Source: Pseudomonas fluorescens
GTDB lineage: Bacteria; Pseudomonadota; Gammaproteobacteria; Pseudomonadales; Pseudomonadaceae
Direction of reading: 5' to 3'
Assembly (NCBI RefSeq): GCF_001307155.1
Contig: NZ_CP012830.1
Span: forward strand, 5,020,501-5,084,500
Length of the DNA: 64,000 nt
Shown: positions 27,227 to 34,998 of the stretch, piece after piece
How positions within the stretch are numbered: the stretch's first letter is position 1
Layout: each line of letters starts with the position of its first letter
Translations under genes and position numbers: made by a program
Notes under the pieces: generated by a model
Seen by the model: the letters and a program-made list of their open reading frames with translations, nothing else
What the model was told of the DNA's origin: nothing
Databases searched by the model: none

Positions 27227-27441
27227 CATGAATCGTGCCTCCTTCAATGAGGGAATCACTGAACCCCACCGTCCACTGGATGAGCAGGAAGATCACAACC
27301 GTCTTGATATGGCGGCGATCTGCCTTGTGTCAGGTTGACTTAGCTACCGGCGCGGGTCTGTTCGGTAGCGCACCCTTGCGCTCGATACAGAGTGATTAAA
27401 GCAGATGGGCTGGGGGACAGCGCTCGGACCGCAACGACCGC

Positions 27442-27452
27442 ACTATAATTAA
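27442..27452 (+). promoter_or_regulatory. RpoS-like -10 region of the BON gene
   Basis: ACTATAATTAA resembles the extended sigma-S -10 (C at -13, TATA, then TTAA) and has no clear -35. It lies about 30 bases before the ribosome site of the BON-domain gene, a type often induced by osmotic stress. Confidence 0.4.
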
Positions 27453-27482
27453 TCTGTCGATGACACGAGAGAGGGTCCAACT

Positions 27483-27836
27483 ATGAAAACTCACTCCTTC
27501 CAGCATTACTCTCATAATCTGGGAATGGCCGTTCACGACGCATGGATTACTACCCGGGTGAAATCGGCCCTGACATTTGCAGAGCCGACTCTCAGCATGC
27601 ATGTCAATGTCAAAACCCACGCAGGTACGGTAGCGTTGAGCGGTCGCGTCAACACCCATAAAGAATGCGAGCGGGTGGTAGAGCTCGCCCGTTCGGTGAA
27701 TGGCGTCAACGAAATCGATGCCAAAGACTTGCTGACGCATGTGTTCACTCCCGGGCATCTCCCGGAAGCACCCAACGCTGAAGAGAGCACCGAGTATCGG
27801 CCTCAATCGTCGGAAAAAAAGATCGACGACAAGTAA
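27483..27836 (+). CDS. BON-domain protein (OsmY-like fragment)
   Basis: 117 residues with one BON domain spanning about 18-85: DAWITTRVKSALTFA, then VNVKTHAGTVALSGRV, and ARSVNGVNEIDAKDL. BON domains bind phospholipid or other surfaces. No signal peptide is visible, unlike OsmY, so the location is uncertain. GAGAGGG precedes the ATG. It is divergent from the glycine-rich protein gene, and the 256-bp gap between them should hold both promoters. Confidence 0.82.
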   Translation: MKTHSFQHYSHNLGMAVHDAWITTRVKSALTFAEPTLSMHVNVKTHAGTVALSGRVNTHKECERVVELARSVNGVNEIDAKDLLTHVFTPGHLPEAPNAEESTEYRPQSSEKKIDDK

Positions 27837-27855
27837 TGCTGGCAACCGTGTGAAC

Positions 27856-27890
27856 GCCGCGCTCCCGGTTGCGAAACGGGGGCGCGCGGC
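27856..27890 (+). terminator. GC-rich hairpin after the BON gene
   Basis: GCCGCGC pairs with GCGCGGC, continued by CCCG with CGGG across a small bulge. It has no T-run, so it is a possible but unproven transcript end. Confidence 0.35.
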
Positions 27891-27919
27891 GCAGCGCAGA
27901 CCGTATCGTCGGCTGACAA

Positions 27920-27945
27920 TAAAAAGCCCGGCACTGGGCCGGGCT
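27920..27945 (-). terminator. Terminator of the uppP-like gene
   Basis: On the minus strand, AGCCCGGC / GCCGGGCT with a short loop followed by TTTTTATT. It may also stop the BON transcript from the other side. Confidence 0.82.
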
Positions 27946-27966
27946 CTATCAGCGTTTGAATGTTGT

Positions 27967-28839
27967 TTAGCTCAACAGCCCGGTACTGACCGCGACAATC
28001 AGGAAAATACCCAGTACCGCCCGATAAATAACGAAAGGCCAGGTGGAAAACCTTTCGAGGAACTTCATCAGGCCCCAGATGGCGCAAAACGCCGACACGC
28101 TGGCGATCACCAACCCGAAAATCAGGTGCGACCACGCTTCGGCCGGGATATGTGCGTGATACAGCACCCACAGCTCTTTCAAGCCGGCCAGCGCAATGGC
28201 GGGCAGTCCAAGCAGGAATGAGAAACGCGCAGCTTCTTCGCGTTTGAAGTTAAGGAAGAGTGCGGCGGTGAGTGTTGAACCGGAGCGGGAAACGCCGGGG
28301 ATCAGCGCGCCGATCTGTGCAATGCCGACAATCAATGCATCCCGCAGGCGCATCTGTCCCACGACGCGTTGATGGCGGCAGCTGAGTTCGGCCGCAGCCA
28401 GCAGAACGGCCATCACCAGGCACGAGATACCAATCACCATCAGGCCTCTTAACGGTGAGTTGCAGGTATTGAGCAGCGAGGACAAGGCCAGGCCCGCAAT
28501 GCCGATCGGGATGGTCGCCAGCACAATCGCAACGGCCAGCTTGAACGACTGATTGTTGTAATCACGCTGGCGCACGGCGCCTATGCTGCCAGCGACGACT
28601 TCCCGTACATCACGCCAGAAATAGCTGACGACCGCAGCCAGTGCGGCCAATTGCATCGCGGCGGAAAACGCCGAGCCGGGATCGGGCCAGCCGAGCAGGG
28701 CGGGCACGATTCGCATGTGCGCAGTGGATGAAATGGGTAATAGCTCGGTGATGCCTTGAATGATCCCCAGGATGCCAATTTGCAGGAAATCCAGAGAAGC
28801 AAAGCCGATATCAAGGCCGCTGGTACAGACGTTTGTCAA
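27967..28839 (-). CDS. uppP: Undecaprenyl-diphosphate phosphatase (BacA/UppP family)
   Basis: 290-residue multi-pass membrane enzyme that recycles the undecaprenyl carrier in wall synthesis. The family motifs are present: GIIQGITELLPISSTAH near residue 25 (the QG-x2-E-x-LPISS active site) and IPGVSRSGSTLTAALFLN near 180. No ATG fits the N-terminus; a TTG with AAGGA seven bases upstream gives MTNVCTSG and a short lead into the first helix, so I chose it. Longer frames upstream are unlikely. Pseudomonas often has more than one copy; this could be an accessory one. Confidence 0.82.
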   Translation of the reverse strand: MTNVCTSGLDIGFASLDFLQIGILGIIQGITELLPISSTAHMRIVPALLGWPDPGSAFSAAMQLAALAAVVSYFWRDVREVVAGSIGAVRQRDYNNQSFKLAVAIVLATIPIGIAGLALSSLLNTCNSPLRGLMVIGISCLVMAVLLAAAELSCRHQRVVGQMRLRDALIVGIAQIGALIPGVSRSGSTLTAALFLNFKREEAARFSFLLGLPAIALAGLKELWVLYHAHIPAEAWSHLIFGLVIASVSAFCAIWGLMKFLERFSTWPFVIYRAVLGIFLIVAVSTGLLS

Positions 28840-29073
28840 AATACGTTCCTTAAAAAGTAAGGCTTTCCCACTAGCCCCGAAAACACGGCACGACGTTCGG
28901 AAAGTCTTGGCAGTGGGCAAATGATCCTGGACTGAACCGCTCTGTCAGAGGGTCGTTCATGGTGACTGCGAGCGGAATAATGGCCTTATTTGTAACTGTT
29001 TGCTACAGGCTGTTGAGATGATTTTTTTAGTCAAGAGCGCCCGCTAAGCCCCTGTGTACGGGCCTGGCCGGGA

Positions 29074-29091
29074 CTTTATGTTCGCTTCATG
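29074..29091 (+). promoter_or_regulatory. 11-bp-spaced direct repeat, possible response-regulator site
   Basis: CTTTATG - TTCG - CTTCATG, two half-sites one helical turn apart, the usual spacing for OmpR-family regulators. It lies 93 bases before the COG4705 gene, whose cluster includes a QseB-like regulator. The rest of the 344-bp gap between uppP and the COG4705 gene shows no gene. Confidence 0.35.
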
Positions 29092-29183
29092 ACCGACAAT
29101 CGAAGTTCCTCAGTCCCAGCTAAGTTTGCCTGCGTAGTCTCTCCCTTGCGCGATTTGCAGCGCTGTCAAGGAGAAGCATCCAC

Positions 29184-29951
29184 ATGAAGCCGCTTACGAA
29201 AGCTGACTGGCTCAATAAAGTCCCCGAGGTGACCCTGTCGTTCTGGGTCATCAAGATCATGTCCACTACAGTGGGTGAAACCGGCGCTGACTTTCTCGCC
29301 GTCGATGCCGGGTTGGGGCAGGGTGTGACCAGTATCGGCATGGCCGTGCTGTTGGCGATCGCGCTGTTCGGCCAACTTCGTACACGCGCCTACAGCCCTT
29401 GGATTTATTGGTTGACGGTGGTGCTGGTGAGCGTCGTCGGGACGCAGATTACCGATGTACTCACTGACAAAATGGGCATCAGTCTGTATGCCAGCACGGC
29501 GGTATTTTCGGTGTTGCTGGCGATCAATTTCATGATCTGGTACGGGCTGGAACGCAGTCTTTCGATCACTGAAATCGTCACGCCACGCCGGGAACTGTTC
29601 TATTGGGCGACGGTGCTCTGCACCTTTGCGCTGGGCACCGCCGCCGGCGACCTCGCCACCGAAGCGCTGGGGCTTGGCTTCACACTGGGCGCGGTGATTT
29701 TCGGCGCGCTGATCGGCGTGACGTTCGCCGCCTGGCGCCTGGGTGGCAATACAGTCCTGACCTTCTGGATCGCCTACATCCTGACCCGCCCTTTCGGCGC
29801 CTCCCTGGGAGATCTGCTGACGCAAGCCAAGACTTATGGCGGCTTCGGCATGGGCGCCATGTGGACCAGCGCGATGTTCCTCAGCGTCATCCTGATTCTG
29901 GTGGCCGTCGCACAGATGAGCGTCGGCAATCGCAAACTCGTCACTGAATAA
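29184..29951 (+). CDS. COG4705 integral membrane protein of unknown function
   Basis: 255 residues with about seven to eight predicted helices. Family features are KVPEVTLSFWVIKIMSTTVGETGADFL at the start, then GTAAGDLATEALGLGF and FWIAYILTRPFGASLGDLL. These repeats of helix plus a conserved Thr-x-Gly-Glu/Ala-x2-Asp motif suggest an internal duplication. AAGGAGA lies upstream. COG4705 has no proven function that I know of. It heads a cluster with a lipoprotein and a two-component pair. Confidence 0.8.
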   Translation: MKPLTKADWLNKVPEVTLSFWVIKIMSTTVGETGADFLAVDAGLGQGVTSIGMAVLLAIALFGQLRTRAYSPWIYWLTVVLVSVVGTQITDVLTDKMGISLYASTAVFSVLLAINFMIWYGLERSLSITEIVTPRRELFYWATVLCTFALGTAAGDLATEALGLGFTLGAVIFGALIGVTFAAWRLGGNTVLTFWIAYILTRPFGASLGDLLTQAKTYGGFGMGAMWTSAMFLSVILILVAVAQMSVGNRKLVTE

Positions 29952-29980
29952 CCGGTTCAAAAGCCTATCAAGGAATCATC

Positions 29981-30418
29981 ATGGTCTACGTTCAAACCGC
30001 CATTCGTAAAGCCGCCGTCCTTTCAGCCATTGTCGTGTTCGGCCTGGTCGCCGGGTGTTCTAAACCCGCTGACGCGCCTAAAACGAGTGCTACTTCGGGC
30101 GCGGCCAGCGTCCAGCAGAGCTCGGCCTCGAAACTCGGCGACCTGTCCGCGTTCCAGGGCATTGCGGCCAACGTTGCCGATCTGGTGAATAAAAACGACC
30201 TGCCAGGCGCGAAAACGCGAATCAAGGACCTGGAGTTGTCCTGGGACTCCGCGGAAGCCGGCATCAAGCCACGTGCTGCCAGCGACTGGCATGTCCTGGA
30301 CAAGTCCATCGACACTGCACTTGAAGCCTTGCGCGCCAGCACCCCGAAACAGAGCGACTGCAAGGCGGCGATGGATGACTTGCTGAAAACCTTCAATTCG
30401 CTGCAAGGAAAAAGCTGA
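29981..30418 (+). CDS. Small lipoprotein
   Basis: 145 residues. A signal peptide ends in the lipobox LVAGC (Cys near 27), followed by a flexible Ser/Ala-rich stretch and a helical domain (LSAFQGIAANVADLVNKNDLPGAKTRIKDLELSWD ... SDCKAAMDDLLKTF) that recalls small four-helix sensor-like domains. It lies 29 bases after the COG4705 gene, so the two are likely co-transcribed. Unknown function; it could be a partner of the kinase sensor. Confidence 0.75.
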   Translation: MVYVQTAIRKAAVLSAIVVFGLVAGCSKPADAPKTSATSGAASVQQSSASKLGDLSAFQGIAANVADLVNKNDLPGAKTRIKDLELSWDSAEAGIKPRAASDWHVLDKSIDTALEALRASTPKQSDCKAAMDDLLKTFNSLQGKS

Positions 30419-30474
30419 CCGCTTTCAATACCCATAAATCGCTTCGCGCACGCTTGAACAGGTGATTCAATGCA

Positions 30475-30516
30475 GGCTCGACATTCGCGCAGGTATACCC
30501 GCGTGAGTGTCGAGCC
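30475..30516 (+). other. Hairpin upstream of the QseB-like gene
   Basis: GGCTCGACA pairs with TGTCGAGCC, continued by partly paired CGCG / CGCG with a loop near AGGTATACCC. It lies between the lipoprotein and the regulator, ending 22 bases before the ATG. It could separate or adjust expression of the two pairs. Confidence 0.5.
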
Positions 30517-30538
30517 TCACTTATCACCGGAGAGGGAC

Positions 30539-31204
30539 ATGCGGATATTACTGGTCGAAGACGACCCGATGATCGGGGAGGCGATCCAGGGCGCACTGAA
30601 AGATGCCAGTTATGCCGCCGACTGGGTCAACAATGGCCTCACCGCCCTGACGGCGCTGGACACTCAACATTATGATCTGGTGCTGCTTGACCTCGGCCTG
30701 CCCGGCAAGGACGGCCTTGCGGTATTGAGCAGCATTCGGGCGCGCAACAACGGCGTTCCCCTGCTGATCATCACAGCCCGCGACAGCCTCGACGATCGCT
30801 TGCGCGGCCTCGATGGCGGCGCCGACGATTACCTGCTCAAACCCTTTGATATGGCCGAGCTGCTGGCCCGCATGCGTGCCGTTCTGCGCCGCAAGGGCGG
30901 CAGCGCGCTGCCGGTGTTCAGCAACGGCGTGGTGTCGCTGGACCCGATCTCGAAACACGCCAGCACCGAAGAAAACCCCGAGGTCCAGCTCTCCAGCCGC
31001 GAGTTTTCGCTGCTGCAGGCGCTGTTGATCAGGCCGGGGGCAATTCTCTCGCGCAGCGAGCTCGAAGACCGTATCTATGGCTGGGGCAATGAAGTGGAAA
31101 GCAATGCGGTGGAGTTTCTGATCCATGCGCTGCGTCGCAAACTGGGCAGCCACGTCATCAAGAATGTCAGGGGTATGGGATGGATGGTTTCAAAAGGCGA
31201 CTGA
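30539..31204 (+). CDS. QseB/PmrA-like OmpR-family response regulator
   Basis: 221 residues. Receiver domain MRILLVEDDPMIG with Asp51 in LLDLGLPGKDG and LLKPFDMAELLARM, then the winged helix with LSSREFSLLQALL and VRGMGWMV. The ATG was chosen because the receiver begins there and GGAGAGG lies just before. It overlaps the kinase gene by 25 bases. The group includes QseB, PmrA and TctD; the exact orthologue is not clear. Confidence 0.87.
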   Translation: MRILLVEDDPMIGEAIQGALKDASYAADWVNNGLTALTALDTQHYDLVLLDLGLPGKDGLAVLSSIRARNNGVPLLIITARDSLDDRLRGLDGGADDYLLKPFDMAELLARMRAVLRRKGGSALPVFSNGVVSLDPISKHASTEENPEVQLSSREFSLLQALLIRPGAILSRSELEDRIYGWGNEVESNAVEFLIHALRRKLGSHVIKNVRGMGWMVSKGD

Positions 31205-32565
31205 GCGAGTCGGTTCAGGTCAGGCTGTCCGTTTCCCTGTCGCTGGCCATTCTCATCGTCGCTATCGTGGCTGGTATTTTCGCCTTCGTCTCGGCATTCG
31301 ATGAAGCCCTGGAAATGCAGGACAACACCTTGCATCAGGTGGCCGTGCTGTTCGAGCGCCAGCAGATGACGCTGACCTATCCGACGCAAGGCAAGGGCAT
31401 CGAGGGCGACGATGAAGAGTCCCGGGTCACCGTTCAATACCTGAACGATGGCAACCAGGTGTCGGGCAATGTGGAGACTGGCGCACCGCTGCCACTGCCG
31501 ACAACGCTGGCCGACGGCCTGTCGACGCTGGTGGTCGGTGGCGAGCCGTTTCGCGTGCTGGTCAAGACCCTGACCAGTGGCGCACGCATCGCCGTTGCAC
31601 AGGAAACCGGCATGCGCGACAAGGACGCCCGCGAGAGTGCCTGGCGCGGCCTGCTGCCGTTTCTCATCCTGTTTCCCGTGCTCTTGCTGGTGGTTGCCGA
31701 TCTGGTGCGCAAGCTGTTTCGGCCTATCGCGGCACTGGCGTCTGAAATCGACCAGCGCGGCGAGCAGGAACTGCACCCCATCGACGAAAACCATTTGCCC
31801 GCCGAGATCCGTCCCTTCGTGTTGGCCATCAATCGATTGCTCAACCGTGTGGCGCAGTCGATGGAGACCCAGCGGCGCTTCGTCGCCGACGCCGCCCACG
31901 AACTCCGATCGCCGTTGACGGCCCTGTCGCTGCAAGCCGAGCGCCTGGCCGTCGCCGACATGTCGACGTTGGCCCGGGAGCGTCTGTTTGCATTGCGGCG
32001 AGGGATCGAGCGCGGCAAAAATCTGATTGATCAACTGTTGGCGTTGGCCACCGCACAATCGAACTCGACGCTGCCGGCAACGCCGGTTTCCGTGCATGGC
32101 GTCTATCGGCGTGTGTTGGAGGACCTGCTGCCGCTGGCCGAGGCCAAGCATATCGACATCGGTGTCGAGGATGAACAGGATGTGCAGGTGCTGATCAACG
32201 AGCTCGACCTGCTGGCCATGGTCAAGAACCTGGTCGATAACGCCATTCGCTATACGCCTGCGGGCGGACGGGTAGATATTTCGGTGTGCATGGAGGAGGG
32301 CGGAGCGCTGTTGCAGGTCAAGGACACCGGCCCCGGGATTGCGGCTGAGGAACGGGAACGTGTGTTCGATCCGTTTTATCGCAGCCTCGGGAACCATGAG
32401 GTCGGGTCCGGGCTGGGGCTGTCGATCGTCAAGGCGGTAGCCGATCGCAACGGGGCACAGATCCGCCTGGGGTTTGGCGATGAAGTGGCAAGACGCGGGT
32501 TGGGTGTTTCGGTATGGTTGCCGTCATTGATTTCCCGCAGCGTTCCCCCTGCCGCCCATTTGTAG
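31180..32565 (+). CDS. QseC/TctE-like sensor histidine kinase
   Basis: 461 residues. First membrane helix near 18-38, a periplasmic domain of about 120 residues, second helix near 158-175, HisKA with His240 in ADAAHELRSPLTAL, and HATPase motifs (KNLVDNAIRYTP, DTGPGI, GSGLGLSIV). Its gene overlaps that of the regulator, so the pair is translationally coupled. With the COG4705 and lipoprotein genes upstream it forms a compact membrane-signalling cluster. Confidence 0.87.
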   Translation: MDGFKRRLSESVQVRLSVSLSLAILIVAIVAGIFAFVSAFDEALEMQDNTLHQVAVLFERQQMTLTYPTQGKGIEGDDEESRVTVQYLNDGNQVSGNVETGAPLPLPTTLADGLSTLVVGGEPFRVLVKTLTSGARIAVAQETGMRDKDARESAWRGLLPFLILFPVLLLVVADLVRKLFRPIAALASEIDQRGEQELHPIDENHLPAEIRPFVLAINRLLNRVAQSMETQRRFVADAAHELRSPLTALSLQAERLAVADMSTLARERLFALRRGIERGKNLIDQLLALATAQSNSTLPATPVSVHGVYRRVLEDLLPLAEAKHIDIGVEDEQDVQVLINELDLLAMVKNLVDNAIRYTPAGGRVDISVCMEEGGALLQVKDTGPGIAAEERERVFDPFYRSLGNHEVGSGLGLSIVKAVADRNGAQIRLGFGDEVARRGLGVSVWLPSLISRSVPPAAHL

Positions 32566-32648
32566 GCGCGGCATCATTTGCGAAAAGAACACATCGCTGG
32601 CCGGTGCATCCTTCGGCCGGCCACGGATATTCATTCAAGGATCAACCC

Positions 32649-33020
32649 ATGCTTTTAAGCAAACGCGATCAGGCGCGAATCGAGCGTCGCCTGGTGGTTA
32701 CTCTGACCGAGGCGTGTGAGACGGCCAAGACGGAAATAGCAGGGTTTGCCTGGTTGACTCACGAGGTGGATTACACGGCGTTCCCCGCAAGCCTGAAGGT
32801 GACCTGGGTCTTCGACACGCTGGCCAACAAGCGCCAGGCCCTGGCCGTCGGGCAAGCTGAACGAATGGTCGAACTGACGGCCGTGGCGTTGAGTGAAGCG
32901 GACATTCTCGTCAGTCCGGTTTCGGCTCACGTGCAATTTGACACCGAAGAAGAATGTCAGCGCGCTCATGCCGGAAACTGGCAGCAACGTTTGGCGCGCC
33001 AGCGCTCGACTCGGGATTGA
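32649..33020 (+). CDS. Hypothetical protein, 123 residues
   Basis: A small soluble protein I do not recognise. It starts MLLSKRDQARIERRLVVTLTEACETAK and has a mixed alpha/beta pattern (LKVTWVFDTLANKRQALAV ... MVELTAVALSEADILVSP) with no signal or membrane segment. AAGGA lies upstream of the ATG. Its stop is three bases before the DUF1289 start, so the two are probably co-transcribed. Some pseudomonad relatives carry a Fis-family label, which nothing in this sequence supports. Confidence 0.7.
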   Translation: MLLSKRDQARIERRLVVTLTEACETAKTEIAGFAWLTHEVDYTAFPASLKVTWVFDTLANKRQALAVGQAERMVELTAVALSEADILVSPVSAHVQFDTEEECQRAHAGNWQQRLARQRSTRD

Positions 33021-33023
33021 ACC

Positions 33024-33197
33024 ATGGCCAAGGATATCGAAAACCCGTGTATTTCCGTTTGTCAGCTGCGCGGCGAGCTGTGTGTGAGTTGTGGGCGCAT
33101 CAAGGAGGACATCAGGAAATGGAAGCGCATGAAGCGCCCCGAAAAAATGGCCGCTGTGCAACGCGCGAACCTGCGGCTGCAAAGCCTGAAAAAATAA
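33024..33197 (+). CDS. DUF1289 small cysteine-motif protein
   Basis: 57 residues. NPCISVCQLRGELCVSCGR holds the four cysteines (C-x3-C-x6-C-x2-C) of DUF1289, a family expected to bind a metal or iron-sulfur cluster, followed by a basic helix RKWKRMKRPEK. Only three bases separate it from the gene upstream. The function is unknown. Confidence 0.85.
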   Translation: MAKDIENPCISVCQLRGELCVSCGRIKEDIRKWKRMKRPEKMAAVQRANLRLQSLKK

Positions 33198-33251
33198 CGC
33201 GTGAGCCCTAATGCCTGTCAGTTAAGAGACTTAAGGCACGACACATTCCCT

Positions 33252-33382
33252 GTAGCAGCTGGCGAAGCCTGCGTTCGGCTGCGAAGCGGCCGTAAATCCT
33301 GCCTACACGGTTAACCTGAAAAAACGTGGCGTCTGATTTTACGACTGCTTCGCAGCCGAACGCAGGCTTCGCCAGCTGCTAC
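33252..33382. repeat. Paired REP-like element, type 2
   Basis: Arms of the form GTAGCAGCTGGCGAAGCCTG and its complement enclose about 70 bp, which include a second inverted pair (GTTCGGCTGCGAAGC). It fills much of the 314-bp gap between the DUF1289 and SulP genes; no gene is seen in the rest. Confidence 0.85.
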
Positions 33383-33511
33383 GCGGCATTACGCGTGAGC
33401 CACTGGTCGACCGATAACTGGCCGGTCAGCCTTCAATTCCGTAATATCCGCAGCCGTCTTTTCCCGCCACGCCCTGCGGCTTGTTCCGTCGGCCTGTTTT
33501 TTAGGTAAGCC

Positions 33512-34957
33512 ATGAAATCCAAACGTCTGCGCGCTGATGCCCTGGCCGGACTCACCACCTCTTTTGCTCTGCTGCCCGAATGCATCGCCTTCGCCCTGGT
33601 CGCGCACCTGAATCCGCTGATGGGTTTGTACGGAGCCTTCATCATCTGCACCCTGACCGCATTGTTCGGGGGGCGGCCGGGAATGATTTCCGGGGCCGCC
33701 GGATCAATGGCCGTGGTGATCGTCGCGCTGGTGGTGCAGCACGGCGTGCAGTATTTGCTCGCCACGGTGTTGATGGGTGGACTGTTGATGATGGCGTTCG
33801 GTCTGCTACGGCTGGGCAAGCTGGTGCGCATGGTGCCGTACCCGGTGATGCTCGGTTTCGTCAATGGCCTGGCGATTGTCATTGCCCTGGCGCAACTGGA
33901 GCATTTCAAAAGTGGCGGGACCTGGCTGAGCGGCACAGCGCTGTATCTGATGATCGGGCTGGTGGCGCTGACGATGGCCATCGTCTACGTATTACCGCGC
34001 CTGACCCGAGCCGTGCCACCGGCGTTGGTGGCGATCCTCGGCGTCGGTCTGGCGGTCTATCTGCTCGGCCTGCCGACTCGCACCCTTGGCGACATGGCGC
34101 ACATTGCCGGCGGCCTGCCTGGCCTGGCCCTGCCTCAGGTGCCCTGGAACCTGGAAACCCTGCGCATCGTTGCCCCTTATGCGGTATTGATGGCTCTGGT
34201 CGGCCTGCTGGAAACGCTCCTGACGCTCAACCTTACTGACGAGATCACCGAGAGCCGTGGCTACCCGGATCGCGAATGCGTGGCCTTGGGCGCGGCCAAT
34301 ATGGTCTCCGGTCTGTTCGGTGGGATGGGCGGATGCGCCATGATCGGTCAAACCGTGATCAACCTCAGTTCCAGCGGCCGCGGTCGCCTTTCTGGTGTGG
34401 TCGCCGGAGTGATGATCTTGCTGTTCATCCTGTTCCTTTCACCGCAGATCGAGCGCATCCCGCTGGCCGCGCTGGTCGGGGTGATGTTCGTCGTGGCGCA
34501 GCAGACCTTCGCCTGGGCCTCGCTGCGGGTGCTCAACAAAGTACCGTTGAACGACGTATTGGTGATCATTGCCGTAACGATCATCACGGTGTTCACCGAT
34601 CTGGCCATCGCTGTGCTCTGCGGGATTGTCATTGCCGCGCTGAACTTCGCCTGGCAGCAGGCCCGCGAGCTATACGCCGACAGTTACCTGGAAGCCGACG
34701 GCAGCAAGCTCTACCGCCTGCATGGCACGCTGTTCTTCGCCTCTACTGCACCGTTCCTCAACCAGTTCGACCCCGCCAACGACCCGCCTCAGGTGACCCT
34801 CGACTGTCGTCACCTGAGCTTTGTCGACTACTCGGCCGTCGCTGCGCTGAAGACGCTGCGTGAGCGCTACGTCAAGACCGGCAAACAGTTGCGCGTGTAT
34901 CACTTGTCCGAACGCTGCAAGAAAATGCTCAAGCGCGCTGGCGTGGACCACGACTGA
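33512..34957 (+). CDS. SulP-family anion transporter with STAS domain
   Basis: 481 residues. About ten to twelve membrane helices come first (DALAGLTTSFALLPECIAFALVA, GGRPGMISGAAGSMAVV, TLNLTDEITESRGY, MVSGLFGGMGGCAMIGQT), and a cytosolic STAS domain from about residue 395 to the end (KLYRLHGTLFFAST ... VTLDCRHLSFVDYSAV). The family moves sulfate, bicarbonate or other anions. The motif pattern and short size are like bacterial putative bicarbonate or sulfate carriers; the substrate cannot be read from sequence. Confidence 0.88.
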   Translation: MKSKRLRADALAGLTTSFALLPECIAFALVAHLNPLMGLYGAFIICTLTALFGGRPGMISGAAGSMAVVIVALVVQHGVQYLLATVLMGGLLMMAFGLLRLGKLVRMVPYPVMLGFVNGLAIVIALAQLEHFKSGGTWLSGTALYLMIGLVALTMAIVYVLPRLTRAVPPALVAILGVGLAVYLLGLPTRTLGDMAHIAGGLPGLALPQVPWNLETLRIVAPYAVLMALVGLLETLLTLNLTDEITESRGYPDRECVALGAANMVSGLFGGMGGCAMIGQTVINLSSSGRGRLSGVVAGVMILLFILFLSPQIERIPLAALVGVMFVVAQQTFAWASLRVLNKVPLNDVLVIIAVTIITVFTDLAIAVLCGIVIAALNFAWQQARELYADSYLEADGSKLYRLHGTLFFASTAPFLNQFDPANDPPQVTLDCRHLSFVDYSAVAALKTLRERYVKTGKQLRVYHLSERCKKMLKRAGVDHD

Positions 34958-34998
34958 GGTCGGCGCCATGGGCGCAGCTCGAGTTTGAGTTTGCGATA

